Below, in pieces: positions 37,795 through 49,469 of a DNA stretch of 64,000 nucleotides. How positions within the stretch are numbered: the stretch's first letter is position 1; every line of letters starts with the position of its first letter. The DNA comes from Acheta domesticus. Lineage: Eukaryota > Arthropoda > Insecta > Orthoptera > Gryllidae. The translations under genes were made by a program, and so were the position numbers. The notes under the pieces are model-generated. The model worked only from the letters and a program-made list of their open reading frames with translations, did no database searches and was not told the DNA's origin. Location of the stretch: positions 29,594,271-29,658,270 of the forward strand of contig JAHLJT010000631.1 of the NCBI GenBank assembly GCA_031308135.1, in the 5' to 3' direction.

Positions 37795-40700
37795 GAGCCA
37801 TTCCACGTCAAATCGCACAAGAGTTGACACGACATTTTTTAAAATGTATGATATTTTTTTTCTTAAATCTGGACATCAAAAAAAGAGACATGTATTTTTT
37901 TATTTGCCTGAAAATTAATTATTTGTGTAGTCATGCCTATATTAAATTTTGGAATTTATAGGTACTTCACAAAATAAGATCAAATCAATGAAGTCCAAAT
38001 GTTCAAACTATAAAAATTTTTGGTTTGTTTCGTTTAATACTTTGAAATGTGTACTTTATTCCCCTGTAAATAAATTTTTCAATTTTTTTTCATTTAAAAA
38101 AAATATTTTTTCAAAAAAAGTAAAATTTATTTTTAAACTCGATGAGATAAAAATTTGAAAAAATATAGGCGTGTTCCTTGTTCAGTTTACTATAAAATAC
38201 AACAAGAAAAAAGTGGGCACTCCACTCATACAGTTCAAAAAAAATCAATTGTAAGTATGAGGGCGCGCTCTGCCTACACATGCACTAACGAATTGTGTTC
38301 GGTCAGTCTCTCATGCAAGTGCTGAAGAACTAAAAAAAGAATGACCGTCTGCCTGATTAGGGTTTGAAGAGTTATTAGTATTTCAGATGTTCTCTCTGCC
38401 CCCATAAGTATGGCAATGTGTCATACATGTTTTTGTGGATAACATCGTGACTTGTGGGTCATCTATGTTCTCATGGGTGAGAGCGAAACGAGCCATTCCA
38501 CGTCAAATCGCACAAGAATTGACACGACTATTTTTTATATGTATGTAATTTAAAAAAAATAAATGACACGACTGTATGGCATTCATTCTGGAAAGAAAAA
38601 AAGAGGCATATGTTTCTTTACTTACCTGAAAATTGATTATTTGTGTAGTTACGCCTATATTAGATTTTGGAATTTATGCTTACTTCGCAAAATATGATTG
38701 ATGGATGCTCCGAATGTACTTAACATAAAATGTTTTGTTCATTTCATTTAATATTTCGATATGTGTATTTTATTCCTCTGTACATTATTTTCTTAAAAAA
38801 TAAATATTTCATTAAAATTTTTTTTTTAAATGAAAATTTATATAAGAACTCACTCAGATAAAAATTTTAAAAAATATAAGAATATTTCTTGAGCAATTTT
38901 CTACAAAACACAACAAAAAAAGTGGGCACTGAACACTAACAGATCAAAAAATCTATTGAAATTACGCGAGCACGTGGTTCCTGCCCCTGCACCAATTTTG
39001 TTCGATCAGTATTTGATAAAAGTATCGAAGAACAATAAAAAGAATGACCGCCTGCTAGTTTAGAGTTTCAAGAAATATTAGTAACTTATATGTTCACTCT
39101 GTCTCCAGAAGGGATGGTGAGAACAAAACGAATTCTTCTACTGCTTTTCCTCGTGTCAGCTAAACGAATTTTACTGCTGAGTCCCTTTGCCTCCTAGGGA
39201 TGGGGTGCCCTCCTGACCTTGCTCGTGAAATACAATCAACCACTTGTCAAGGTACATGGGTAAAATCTTCTCAACATCAGTCGCAATACGCACCTAATGA
39301 AGAGAAGAATGATAGTGTTTGTTCTATGAATCGTGTGTACACTGTGCAACATGAGTGGCGATCACCTTATGAGATACGACAGATGTTTCAATCCATTTAA
39401 TTTTTCTGATAACGATTTTTAGAAAAGAACATCTCCAAAACGCGTAAACCACGATTTGCTGGTGAATTTACAGGAGTCATTTGATTCGCGTATGTGCGAT
39501 TATTTTCGGAAGAAAGGGAATCGGCTTCCAAAACAGCCTTTTGTTAGTGAAGAGAGCGTCGAGATCAGTGGCTCCCGTGGAAAGTAGCGGAACTTAGTGA
39601 AGTATAAAAGAATGAAGAATTCTATAAAAGTGTGGAAATGAAGAAAATGACAATTTAGGCTCTTCAGATAGTTCGTTAAATGTCTGCGAAATGAATAAAG
39701 AGAAGATAAACAAGAGTTTAATTGCAATAGGATTAACCTCCTCCAAGGAAAGAAAATTGGAACAAAAACGGTATCCCCATGAGAAATTTCAGAAAGTACG
39801 ATGTGCCAATACAGATAAATTTTTCACACTGAAGATCCTTCTACGTCCATTGAAAAATCAGACTAAAGATTCTGTTTAGAAACTTATCGATTCCTTTCAC
39901 TCAACTGATGACACGATGTTGAAAATTTAAATTTTGACAATTTTTGAAAGTTGGACATACAATAAAATTAAACGACATTTTCCAGCAACCGAACGCATAA
40001 ATAAAAGTGTCCAAATAGCTGGCTGAAGAAAATGGAATTTTGTCCAGACCTGAAGTAAATTCGGTAGGGCATTAAAACTGTGCATTATGACGAAAGTTCA
40101 GGAATTCTATGGTAAGCGAGCACTTGTACTTGAAGTGAGTTTTGAGGGACCAGACAATTTCAAAATGTCAGTCAAGACATGAGTCAAGAATCCGTTATTT
40201 AATTATTTATAAATTTATAAATTGTTTATAAATTAATATTTTTATACATTAATATACACAAATATTATCATTTATAAATTCAATCGTGATGTTTTATCAC
40301 CACAAGAAGTATTTAAATTACTGCTTCATCTAAAGAAACCGACGGCCATTAACGCAAGAAACGCGTCTATTGCAGCAATCTACTACACACTGGTTCGTAA
40401 AATATTAATATCTTTTAAAGTTACCGAGATCCCACTTTGATTTTTTCTGGAGTTATCATCTATACTCTAGTGCGTTTATAAATATGTTTTAAAAATGTTT
40501 AGCTCATCCAGTTTACAATAATGTTCAGTTTTCAAAATTTTAAAATTTAAAAAAAAATTGAAAATTCAAGAAATTAAATATGTTGCAAATTCATAAAAAT
40601 TAAACATGTTTTTAAGTTTCGCATGGAGTTTGAACGGAATTTTTATAATTAGTGTACTCAAATATATGATATTTTTAAGTTAGTGATGTGCATCATTTTT

Positions 40701-40868
40701 GGCAAATTTCTTTATGCAATATTTCCAAAAATAATAAAGTTAGAAAAAAATAAAAATGCACATGTTAACTTATTTGATCCATATAACAAATAGAAAAAAT
40801 TAGAAAAGAATTAAAAATATGAAGGTCAAATTTTGATCTTTTTTGTGCGATTTGACATCGAATGGCTC
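37795..40868. mobile_element. 3-kb unclassified DNA element with 26-bp inverted ends
   Basis: The left end GAGCCATTCCACGTCAAATC (37795) is mirrored at the right by a 26-bp inverted copy (40843-40868). AAAT flanks both sides, a possible 4-bp target duplication. The left end occurs twice: a tandem repeat of about 695 bp starts at 37795 and again at 38490. The interior is AT-rich. Short frames at 39200-39400 and 39691-39879 (with SKERKLEQKRYPHEKFQKVR) look like remnants of a protein I do not recognise. Confidence 0.65.
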
Positions 40869-42229
40869 AAATGCCTTTTATTTAGAATTATTGCACGTTT
40901 TTGCCTTTTATGCATTATTTTTATATCCTTTGCTAAGATATCATAAAATCGGCGATGGTCCAACCTGACCATTCATTACGAAATCTTCAATTCACGTATT
41001 TGTATTTTGAAATACGAAAGAATTCCTGAAAGTATACCAACATATTTTTCTCCATTTCCCTATTTCATAAATATTAGCCATGCTCTGAGAAAATGATCGA
41101 TTGACAATACACCGAGGGCACCTTTTGAATGGAAATAAATATAAATTCCCAAAAGGTTTCTGTGTTGCTAATTTTGGATTTCTAAAATGTACGCCAGACA
41201 CATCAGTAGAAATTCAGAAATCCTTCTCTGTATTCAAATTTATTTTGTCTCCGTTTGTCGCAAATTTGAAATTGCGATACTTGAAAAGTTACTTGTAATA
41301 TATTGCAATGGAAACTATTAAGAATAAAATGTAGAAGAGTTGTAAATATGTATGGAGTTTTACAAATAATTTTTAATTTTATTGTGAATGTAATTTATGA
41401 CAGTGCCTTTTTTCTCCTTATTCTTGACATTTTCAGTTCCTTTATAGGTGCCTAAAAGGCGATTTTTTAGTGCCTAAACATTCGATGTCTAATTATTACT
41501 ATTAAAATAAACATACAGTTCCTTAAATATTTGACATCCATTTTTTTATTTTCCTATGAGTAACAAATTGTATGTGACGAAGTTTTATGGCACGTAAATA
41601 GCATTGTCGCTCGTCCAATCAGCAAATATTAATTATGCTTAATTTACTACAACTAAATATGTGTGCATTCATACTTTTTTTTACGGTAATATTAACCACA
41701 TCCATCAGAAAATCTTATCTTCCAAACATTTAGTCTCTTACACTTAATGCACCGACGCCTACAGGCAATTAAAATCAATATTCAAGTTACTTCTATAAAT
41801 AAAGTGGAAAACAGAATTATTTCGGGTTAGACAACTAACTGTGAAACATAAAGTCCTCTAAAGACGCAATTCTTGACATTGAAGAAATCAATAGTAGATC
41901 TCAGACGTCATCTTCTGGTGGCACTCAGCTTAACTATAAACATTGATGCACTCTTCAATCTACAATGTAATGCTAGCCGAAAAATGTCCAGAAAGGTAAT
42001 CATTTTGTAAAAATATTAAGGTTTATGGTTGTAAATCATAGCCTATAGTACTTCAGACCTTTAAAGGAAGCTAGCACAAAAGTTTCATCTGTATTGGTAC
42101 AGTAGATTAAGAGATTATCGCCCTGAAAGTCAAGGCACGTCTGCCTTTATATATTAGTATAGATTGAATTATAATTATCAAAATTATTTTATTATAATTA
42201 TCAATATTGTATTATGATTATCAATATTA
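40869..42229. other. AT-rich noncoding DNA
   Basis: Nothing recognised. The missing C-terminal exon of the upstream ACE gene should lie somewhere between 11600 and 43400. Confidence 0.5.
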
Positions 42230-42620
42230 TACCGGTCAACACGTCAACAAATCACCGGTCAACATGTCAACAAATAAGCTTAGTGACGCTTCCGAGCTGT
42301 GTGAAGGCTGATATTTAAAACTGGCGGCAGAAAGGAAGCGTATCTGCGCTGCTGGTGAGGGCGCCACTGCGCAACTCGTGTGAACAACTCCATTTAAGCC
42401 CATGCTTTGGAGCCAGCACAGGCGTCACTCGAAAACGCTGGCGAGGGGCTCTAAGAGCTGACAGCATTTATGGCCACCTTCACACGAACCTGGTGGCCGG
42501 GTTCTGGAGCACTGCGCTGCTTGAGTGAACACCTTCATTTAAAACAATGCTTTGCCGCCAGCAGAAGCACCAGTCGGAAGCGCTGCTGACAGACTAAGGC
42601 TGCCTCCACACGGGGCCACA
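42230..42620. repeat. Short direct repeats and a possible MITE end
   Basis: CACCGGTCAACATGTCAACA repeats the preceding ACCGGTCAACACGTCAACA. Further on, CTCCATTTAAGCCCATGCTT and CTTCATTTAAAACAATGCTT mark an imperfect repeat of about 160 bp. TAAGGCTGCCTCCACACG at 42595 resembles the end of the 10.3-kb MITE. Confidence 0.5.
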
Positions 42621-42622
42621 CT

Positions 42623-43170
42623 CTGATTGATTCGTGTTTCCGGGCGCATCAACTACTTAGGTCATTAGTCCCGTATGTGTAGTGCGTGTTTTTTCTTTGG
42701 CGGTGGCGATAATCTTTTCCCCGCTGGATGGCGATATCTGGCGCCCACCTACCGTCTACTAGCGGGATTTTCCCTTCAACAAGGTATCTCCCACCAGCGG
42801 GGCACCGCCCCAGCCGGGACCAGCTGTAAGCTCCCGACATGTGTGGTAATGTAGTGCATGTTGGTGTAAGTGTGTGTGTGTAAGAGGAGAGGATAGGACA
42901 AGGAAGAAGAAGGAAAGATCGCGCGCGGTCCATGGCCCGTTTATTAGGGTACTGCTCCGGCATTCGCCTGGAGTTGATCGGAGAAACCACGGAAAACTAC
43001 CGATCAGAGCAGCCGGCTGCTAGAATTCTCCTCCAGCCAGCGACTGAATTCGACCTAGCTAACAAGCTAGTGTCGAAAATCCCGCCGCCGTGGGGAGTGG
43101 AGTCCTAGGACTTCCCGGTCAGAGGGACTGCAGTGGCATCAGGTTGACGAACTGAGCCATCCCTCCCGGT
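42623..43170 (-). repeat. SINE-like repeat, 500-bp family, full copy
   Basis: The most complete copy. It runs from GATTGATTCGTGTTTCCGGG through the shared internal boxes to the head, which on minus reads GGGAGGGATGGCTCAGTTCG. It lies 240 bp 3' of the last recognised ACE exon, in gene direction. Confidence 0.8.
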
Positions 43171-43409
43171 GGGCCACTCGGTGGCGCCACCGGGATGGGC
43201 CAAGCCCCTTCCCATACAGTCACCGCCGAGCGGCGCCGATCGCGAGAGAGGAAGGATTCGTCCATCATACGGCCATGGTGTCAAGGTAGTCAGCTGGTAA
43301 AAACCCATTCAGCGGCGGGTTCGAGAGGTCTAGTATGAAGGCTGTGCGGAAGCGCGTCTTTTGCTGCTGGTCGCGCTCGTGTGAATGCTTAGCAGAAGCG
43401 CTGCCGCAC

Positions 43410-43582
43410 CTGCCCTCCAGCCGAGCGGCTCGCCCGAGCGCTGGTTCTCGGCGCGGAGCCACTGCAGCAGCGGCGCGAAGTAGTCCAGCACGCCCTGCGC
43501 GTCCAGGGCGCGCTCGGCGCCGGCCGTCGCCGCCGCCAGCGCCTCGGGCCACGCCACGCTGCTGCCCAGCTGCATCATCGCC
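43410..43582 (-). CDS. ACE-like peptidase M2, exon near the end of the catalytic domain
   Basis: AG from the previous exon plus G gives Arg, then AMMQLGSSVAWPEAL, LDYFAPLLQWLRAENQ and GEPLGW. This is the last conserved block of the M2 domain (PWPEAL, LLDYFxPLxxWLxxxN, LGW). The acceptor is TTGCGCAG. The probable donor is CAG-GTGCGG, leaving phase 1. If the donor is not used, the frame runs on without similarity to a stop near 43330. The next exon, with the C-terminal tail, should lie between 43400 and about 11600 and was not recognised. A 158-bp offset duplicate of the acceptor region lies just upstream in the intron. Confidence 0.9.
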
Positions 43583-43800
43583 CTGCGCAAACGCCCACCC
43601 CCACCACACCACACTCACCAGCCGCCCTCGACACTCTAGCCTAGCGATCCCATACTTTCCTTTCCCAACCGAGTTTTCCCCACGTCTTACCCAATGCGAT
43701 ACACTAACCTCCCAAACGCATATCCAGCTCCATCGTCACCCTGCGCACCGCCCAACCCACCCCACTCACCACCCCTCGGCACTAGCCTGATCTTATTGTT
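43567..43800. repeat. Two-unit tandem duplication copying an ACE acceptor site
   Basis: The exon edge CAGCTGCATCATCGCCCTGC at 43567 recurs as CAGCTCCATCGTCACCCTGC at 43725, offset by 158 bp. The following C-rich stretch and a CACT(C)TAGCC motif also recur. On minus both carry TGCGCAG followed by GG-GA-GATG, so the second copy holds an intact pseudo-acceptor. Confidence 0.75.
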
Positions 43801-44753
43801 ACGAAACGAATATATGCATTTGTTCAAGTTGTATAAACTCGTAAGAAAGAGACAATTGAGGTACATATAGCTTCGGTTACTAATGACACACGTTTATTTG
43901 GGAAAGTCTGGTGCGAGTTCATAAGATATCGATGCCTGAATGTAGATCGAGATATTTTACATCATATTCTAGTTTAAATGGTCAAATGGTAGTCTTAAAG
44001 GTATTAGAAGATTAGTAAAACCTTAGGGAAGGTATTTAATAGAGGTCTGCATTCTCTGCGATTTTTACCGACCAGCGCTCACTCGCCTCTCTTCTCTCGA
44101 GACCACGCGCTCGACTGTCCTTCGCAGCCGGTTTGCGGACTCCCGGGAACCGGCGGCCGACCGAGACTCGGCCGGTCTCGACAACCGGCCGAGACTCGAC
44201 AACCGGCGGACCCCGTTCAGGCGAACTACGCCACGTAACAATCGGCCGACACGTCGGAGTAAATATCTAATGCCAAGTTTCAGGAAAAGGAAGGAGTATT
44301 GAATGGTTTTTAAAATAAATGACCAATAATTTTGTTTTTTCAAAATTTAAAATATAGACGAATTTTAACATTAATTTTCAAATAATAAATTTTGATATAA
44401 AAAAACTCCCCGGACGCACTGGAGAACCTCAAGTGGATCTATTGCAGTTCTGCCTGTGACTTCAAAGAAAAGGCATTCAAAAGTTTTAGAGATAAATTCC
44501 GTTCTTTGTAATGACTAGGTATCGGATGTTTCGGAAATTGCCTATTTTATTCTAATGAAAATAAAATCATTAATTTTCCTTCATTTTATATGGTGTAAAT
44601 ACAAATGCTCTGCTAAATTTAGATGCAAGTGCAATGAAATATATTAGTACCTTTCCCTTCCAATTTTGTATTTTTGTTTTCTTTTTCCAAATATTTTTGT
44701 TGTTGGTGTTGTTGTTGTAATTTTCAGGCATCTGAAACGCAGGTCTTAGTTTC

Positions 44754-44810
44754 TTAACCCGGCAGTAGGCGCGCGGGGTGCCTCAGTCACCCCAGCATTA
44801 TTTTGAGCTC
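44754..44810. mobile_element. Possible solo left end of a piggyBac-type element
   Basis: TTAACCCGGCAGTAGG followed by GGGGTGCCTCAGTCACCCC resembles the left ends at 20600 and 56782. I found no convincing partner terminus within the next 600 bases, so the extent is unknown. Confidence 0.4.
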
Positions 44811-45835
44811 ATTGTACTTTTAGTTTTATTTATAATCTTGCGAGCTTCTCAATATCTTTCGAGGAAAGCTTTGTACATATATCTCGACCCTTCTCTTTCA
44901 ACTGCTTCCTGTCCTTTCCTGGAAATTTCGTCGCAAAAGCGATGGCGCGCTGCGTGGGAGCCACCGAGTCACCTCGCACAACCTTTGTTATCGCTTCCTA
45001 CCACGTTGAGCAATAGTTCACCCAAAGGAAGGGGGTCTCGTGGAGATTCAATACTACTCCACAGAAGCCAATGATACAATTTCAGCTTTTACGATTTTTA
45101 ATTACAATTAATCGCTTCTCTTGTATTGAAACGTAAAACAATGGAGTAATAAAAAACATTGTACTCATACATATAAAACTTTATATGCATCATTTCGTGA
45201 ATACATACTTTTGCCGAATTTAAAATAATGTTAAACGTGTGTATATAATAGTAAATAATGTATTTTGAATTATTGAGTTAAATAGGCTGATGTGCCGTGA
45301 CCGCTGTTGTTTGGCTGCCGACTGAGTCGACAAATACAGAGGCCATGGCGGCTTACATCAACTATTTCACAATAAATTCCTACGCCCAATGACGACAAGA
45401 CGTTTTGACGCAAGGAAAATAGTACCCACCTCATTTTTGTTTAGCATATATGCTTTTTTCTTATATACTCGTGAAATTATGACCAAATATTCATTGTATT
45501 TAATAAATATGCCTTATATTCGGGTTTGTAAGAAACTTCAGTGACATTACAATTGGTACGCAACGAATTATCTTCCCTTAAGCACTATAAATATAGAAAA
45601 AAATTATTTTCAGAGTCTTTGTTTGTCTTAATTCTTTCAAAAAATGTATTGTTTGACTCTATAAAATTATTTCCAGTCAATCGATAAATTGTTACTTTTC
45701 AACAAATTAATCGTTTAATTGAAATTGTATTTTCTTCCGATTACAATGAATTGAAAGAGTTCGATCACTACATGCGGCGACTTTATATCCCGTACTTGCA
45801 TTGAGGGGCGAAGCTACCGTGCAGTCCGGCGCCGG

Positions 45836-45915
45836 TCGAGCGGCCGAGCGGCCGAGCGGCCGAGCGGCCGAGCAGCCGAGCGGCCGAGCGCTCGAGCGCT
45901 CGGGCGCTCGGCGAC
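45836..45915. repeat. CGGCCGAG octamer repeat
   Basis: Repeated GAGCGGCC units, degenerating to GAGCGCTC, in a small GC-rich island (45815-46040). No gene seen. Confidence 0.85.
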
Positions 45916-46675
45916 TCCCGAGTATCGGCGGGAGCCGCAAGGCAGCCGGTCGAAATATCCGTTAAACAGCTTGCTCTTGCCCGAGCAAGGTCCCCCTCCC
46001 TTCGCCGATCTTCGGCGCGGAGCCCGAGAGTCTAGAGCGGTTGTTTTCGCCTGATTGAGGAGCTCTAATATTTAATAACATTAATCAGTGGTTCTAGCAT
46101 GACGGAACAAGATATTCGCGGAGTAGGTAATAGTTTGTTGTTGGCAATTGTTGGTGGCAACCTGCATTCACGATATATTTTCTTTTTGTTGAAACGTAAA
46201 TAGTTTTATTTAAAATTATCTAAAGAGAGATTCGCAGTCAACCTTCCAAACGCTATCCCACATCGCTCTATCTATGGCGTCGCTTCTTCATTGACCCTGC
46301 GCCTTGTCCCCTCATACCTCCTCATCCTCTGGCCTCAAGCCTAACGGATACTAAAATTGTACTATCCCTTCTCACAACTACTCTCTATGGACTTCTCTCA
46401 GCGATCGACAATCAACCAAGATGAAGTAGCTCCCTAGGAGATAGTTCAGAGCGGGTTGCAGCGAAAATAGGTCGTGAGCAGAAATAGATCCCAGGGATGA
46501 ATAGAATCAAAACATCTTTGTTTATAAAAACGTATTTTTGGTGTGTATGAATGAATTAAAAATTGTTTTCATTAAACTACATTTTCATTCAATTTTCAAC
46601 AAACAACTTAAATCTTTCTCACGAATCGTTGTCATGTTGACCAACATTTAATCGGGAAATTCAAAGTCACGGGCT

Positions 46676-46980
46676 CAAAAGCACCGAACCTTTTCGTATT
46701 TGTACAAACGTGGGACATATTAGCGTCCCGAAATGATTTGCCGGGACAAAGTGCCGACCTGATCCTGAAAAAAACATAAGAAAGCACCGAACCTTTTCGT
46801 ATTTGTACAAACGTGGGACATTTTAGCGGCATCCCGAAATGATTTGCCGGGACAAAGTGCCGACCTGATCCTGAAAAACACCTTAAGAGAGCACCGAACC
46901 TTTTCGTATTTGTACAAACGTGGGACATTTTAGCGGCGTCCCGAAATGATTTTCCGGGACAAAGTGCCGACCTGAGCCTG
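46676..46980. repeat. Three-unit tandem array copying an ACE donor site
   Basis: Units of 103-107 bp start at 46681, 46784 and 46891. They share CACCGAACCTTTTCGTATTT and GGGACAAAGTGCCGACCTGA. On minus the unit begins CAG-GTCGGCACTTTGTCCC, identical to the exon 46972 donor region, so the donor is present three times in a row at the 5' end of the intron. Unit 3 is the one attached to the exon. Confidence 0.9.
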
Positions 46981-47115
46981 TCGCCGGCCGCGGCGCTGCC
47001 GTAGAGGTCGCAGAGGAAGAGCGGCCGCTTGGAGGGCAGGCGCGGGTCGTACTGGCCCGCCGCCGCGCACAGCGAACGGAACAGCTGGAACTGCAGCACG
47101 CCGCTCACGAAGTAC
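46972..47115 (-). CDS. ACE-like peptidase M2, exon with the YFVS active-site helix
   Basis: Joins in phase to give Q-YFVSGVLQFQLF, the family's YFVSFxxQFQF helix. The Tyr equivalent to human testis ACE Y523 is kept, but the usual Phe after Ser (F527) is Gly. Two Cys follow (SLCAAAG and FLCDLYGS). They match the family's C-terminal disulfide pair but are 19 residues apart instead of 12, so this loop is longer than usual. The acceptor is TGCGGCAG. The donor AG-GTCGGC lacks the usual purine-AG at +3 to +5 and is weak. The intron that follows begins with a tandem array repeating exactly this donor. The exon is 144 nt and ends in phase 2. Confidence 0.92.
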
Positions 47116-48544
47116 CTGCCGCACAACGCACGCACACGCTTTCTCCAATTGTTTGCATCTGTTACGCTCGTCGAGAAATCAGAGTTTAATGCTAATCAGA
47201 CTTACGCCATTTTTATACGCGTACTTTGCTTAGTGTGATTTTTAAAATAATTCAAAAAAATTGGAATCATTTACAACTTAAAAATGTTGTTGACGCCTCA
47301 TGTAAACCACTCCTAAAATTATACTATCCGTTTTAAATTCAAGGGGTGCGATAGTAGCCAGTTCAATCGGGGAATATCAATTTTGGTGAAAATTGTGTCT
47401 TTGGTTTTTTTCCGCTTGCGTTACTCTCAAACGGTCAGAGAGACGGACAGACGTTTTTCCCAAACCTATTTTCCCATTCAAGGACCCAGAAAAAGTGGAT
47501 TCTAACTAAACAATGTGTTGGAAGAAGTTACTTATTAAAAATAGGAACAATAATTATCATCATTTGTGGTACCAGGGACTTACAATAGGAATATTTCTGC
47601 AGAAAAATAGCTGTTTTCGCCGCAGAATAACACAATTTCTCTATTCTATGTACGTATAATTTGTAACAGTAAAAAATCAGAGACTACCGGAGGAAAAGAA
47701 GAAGTGAAACCTGCAATCAATTCCTCGTCCTTCTAACTACCGCATCCATTGATTTCATGGAAACGCGAAAAATGCTCAATCGATGTAAGCCCTGATTTGA
47801 ACGCCAACCTGCCAGAGAATGTTATTAATGTTGCTGCAGACAGAGCGAGCTTACTACCCTCAAAACAACACAACACAAAATCGACAATTTTACATTCTGG
47901 CATACTACTTATTGAAGAAGTATTGTAATGAGGCAAAAACCTGCAAGTTTTCAACATACAAACTCGTATTGTAAAACTCTGATACCCAGAAAGTAGATAA
48001 ACCTCGTTCCAAGAGGATGTAAGTTATTTCCTCTACCAAATTGTATAGTGACAATTCACGTTTTGTGGATCCATGATGCCGAAAATTTATTATGGCACGT
48101 CTGTCCGCCTGTCTGTCTATGCAAGAAGTCCGTCCGTCCAAAATGTGCTATAATTTCCTATTCTTTTTCGAGAATATAACAAAATTCCTTCCCTTGATTC
48201 TCAATTAAACCCGCGACATTGGATCTAAAAAAAACTATTGATGAATACGTAGAAAACTACTTGGAAGACCTGCAATGTGATCGTCAGCTTCTTAGTCCCC
48301 TGCAATGTGATCGTCAACAGTTGCACAATGATTGGCACCTGTTGAATTTAGCGCACGCGTTCCGGACATCAACTGCCACCGACACGGAACGCGTGCGGAC
48401 ATTTTGTGAAGCGTAAAAGGTTATAATAAAAGACGCAGATTAAAATACAGATGGCCAACTGGCAGCCGTGGCGGCACCATCCCCAATTCCATCAAAGCTT
48501 ATGCGTAGTGCATGGTTGTATTCTAGCAACGCCAGAGCACTCAC
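47116..48544. other. Intron of the ACE-like gene (1.4 kb)
   Basis: It separates the exons at 48545-48644 and 46972-47115. No repeat or element recognised except a short CTGCAATGTGATCGTCA direct repeat at 48270 and 48300. Confidence 0.65.
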
Positions 48545-48644
48545 TGTATGTAGGGCGCGCCGGCCGCCACGTGGTACTTGGCGCCCGGGTCGAAGTCCTC
48601 CTCGGAGCGCTCCACGGGCGGCCCCCACCCCCGCGTACTTGCGC
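48545..48644 (-). CDS. ACE-like peptidase M2, short exon with a 1-base frameshift
   Basis: Completes the AT from the previous exon to Met and reads RKYAGVG, then in another frame [18 protein letters not shown] and APYIQ. The acceptor is CTGCGCAG and the donor is CA-GTGAGT. The exon is 100 nt, but the phases of its neighbours require 99, so there is one extra base. The frame changes in the C5-A-C5 run at 48622-48632 on the plus strand. Both halves still match the family, including Lys, His and Tyr equivalent to human testis ACE K511, H513 and Y520. The position of R522, a chloride ligand in human ACE, is Gln. A homopolymer sequencing error explains this best; a recent null allele or pseudogene is the alternative. 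Confidence 0.85.
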
Positions 48645-48849
48645 CTGCGCAGCAGCGGCGCCGCCGCCCTCGCGCTGCACGCTCTGGGAGGCGCGCCTGC
48701 ACGCGCACGCGCTCCGCTACGGCCGCCGTCGCCCGCCGCCAACGTCCGCGCCCCGCTCACCCGGCCACCCTCACTCTCATCCGACTTCGATTCGACCTCA
48801 CGCTCACCCGACATCGTTCACCCCCCCGCGCACGCGACCTATCTCACCC

Positions 48850-49462
48850 GATCAGGCTATCCGACCCCGCTCACCCGACCCCCGCTCACCCGACCCTGCT
48901 CACCCGATCCCGCTCACCCGACCCCGCTCACTCGACCCCGCTCACCCGACCCCCGCTCACCCGACCCCGCTCACCCGACCCCGCTCACCCGACCCCGCTC
49001 ACCCGACCCCGCTCACCCGACCCCGCTCACCCGACCCCGCTCACCCGACCCCGCTCACCCGACCCCGCTCACCCGACCCCGCTCACCCGACCCCGCTCAC
49101 CCGACCCCGCTTACCAGTCCCCGCTTACAAGTCACCCTTACCGGTCCCTGCTCACCCGAGTCATCCAACACTCTCACCCTACACCCTGCTCATCCGACTC
49201 CCAGCTCACCCGACTCCCTGCTCACCCGACCCACCGCTCACTCGACACCCAGCTCACATGACAGCCCGCTCACCCGACACTCCACTCACCCGACACCCCC
49301 ACTCACCCGACACCCCGCTCACCCGACACCCCCGCTCACCCGACACCCCGCTCACCCGACATCCCGCTCACCCGACACTCCACTCACCCGACACCCCGCT
49401 TACCCGACATCCCGCTCACCCGACATTCCGCTCACCCGACACCCCGCTCAACCGATTGTCTG
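48850..49462. repeat. C-rich minisatellite, CTCACCCGACCCCG unit
   Basis: About 600 bp of 14-15-bp units, most regular at 48890-49110 and more diverged to 49460 (CTCACCCGACACCC). It lies 200 bp from the acceptor of the short ACE exon, inside the intron. The repeats produce long proline-rich frames on the plus strand that are not genes. Confidence 0.92.
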
Positions 49463-49469
49463 GGGTTTG

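Larger units (their letters stand above)
43801..46675. other. Intron of the ACE-like gene
   Basis: It is between the exons at 46972 and 43582. It holds a CCGGCCGAGACTCG palindromic patch (44125-44225), the TTAA terminus at 44754 and the GC island at 45815-46040. The rest is AT-rich. Confidence 0.6.

Noticed and set aside
37795..38850. LTR pair of a retrotransposon
   Set aside because: The 695-bp repeats are directly adjacent, with no internal region, primer-binding site or TG/CA ends, and the right end of the element is an inverted copy.
46676..46980. CRISPR-like array
   Set aside because: Units of 103-107 bp repeat in full with no unique spacers, and the context is a eukaryotic intron.
46632..47135. 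A single 167-residue minus-strand protein including three repeats
   Set aside because: It starts in a real ACE exon but continues through the donor into the intronic tandem array; the repeated part is not coding.
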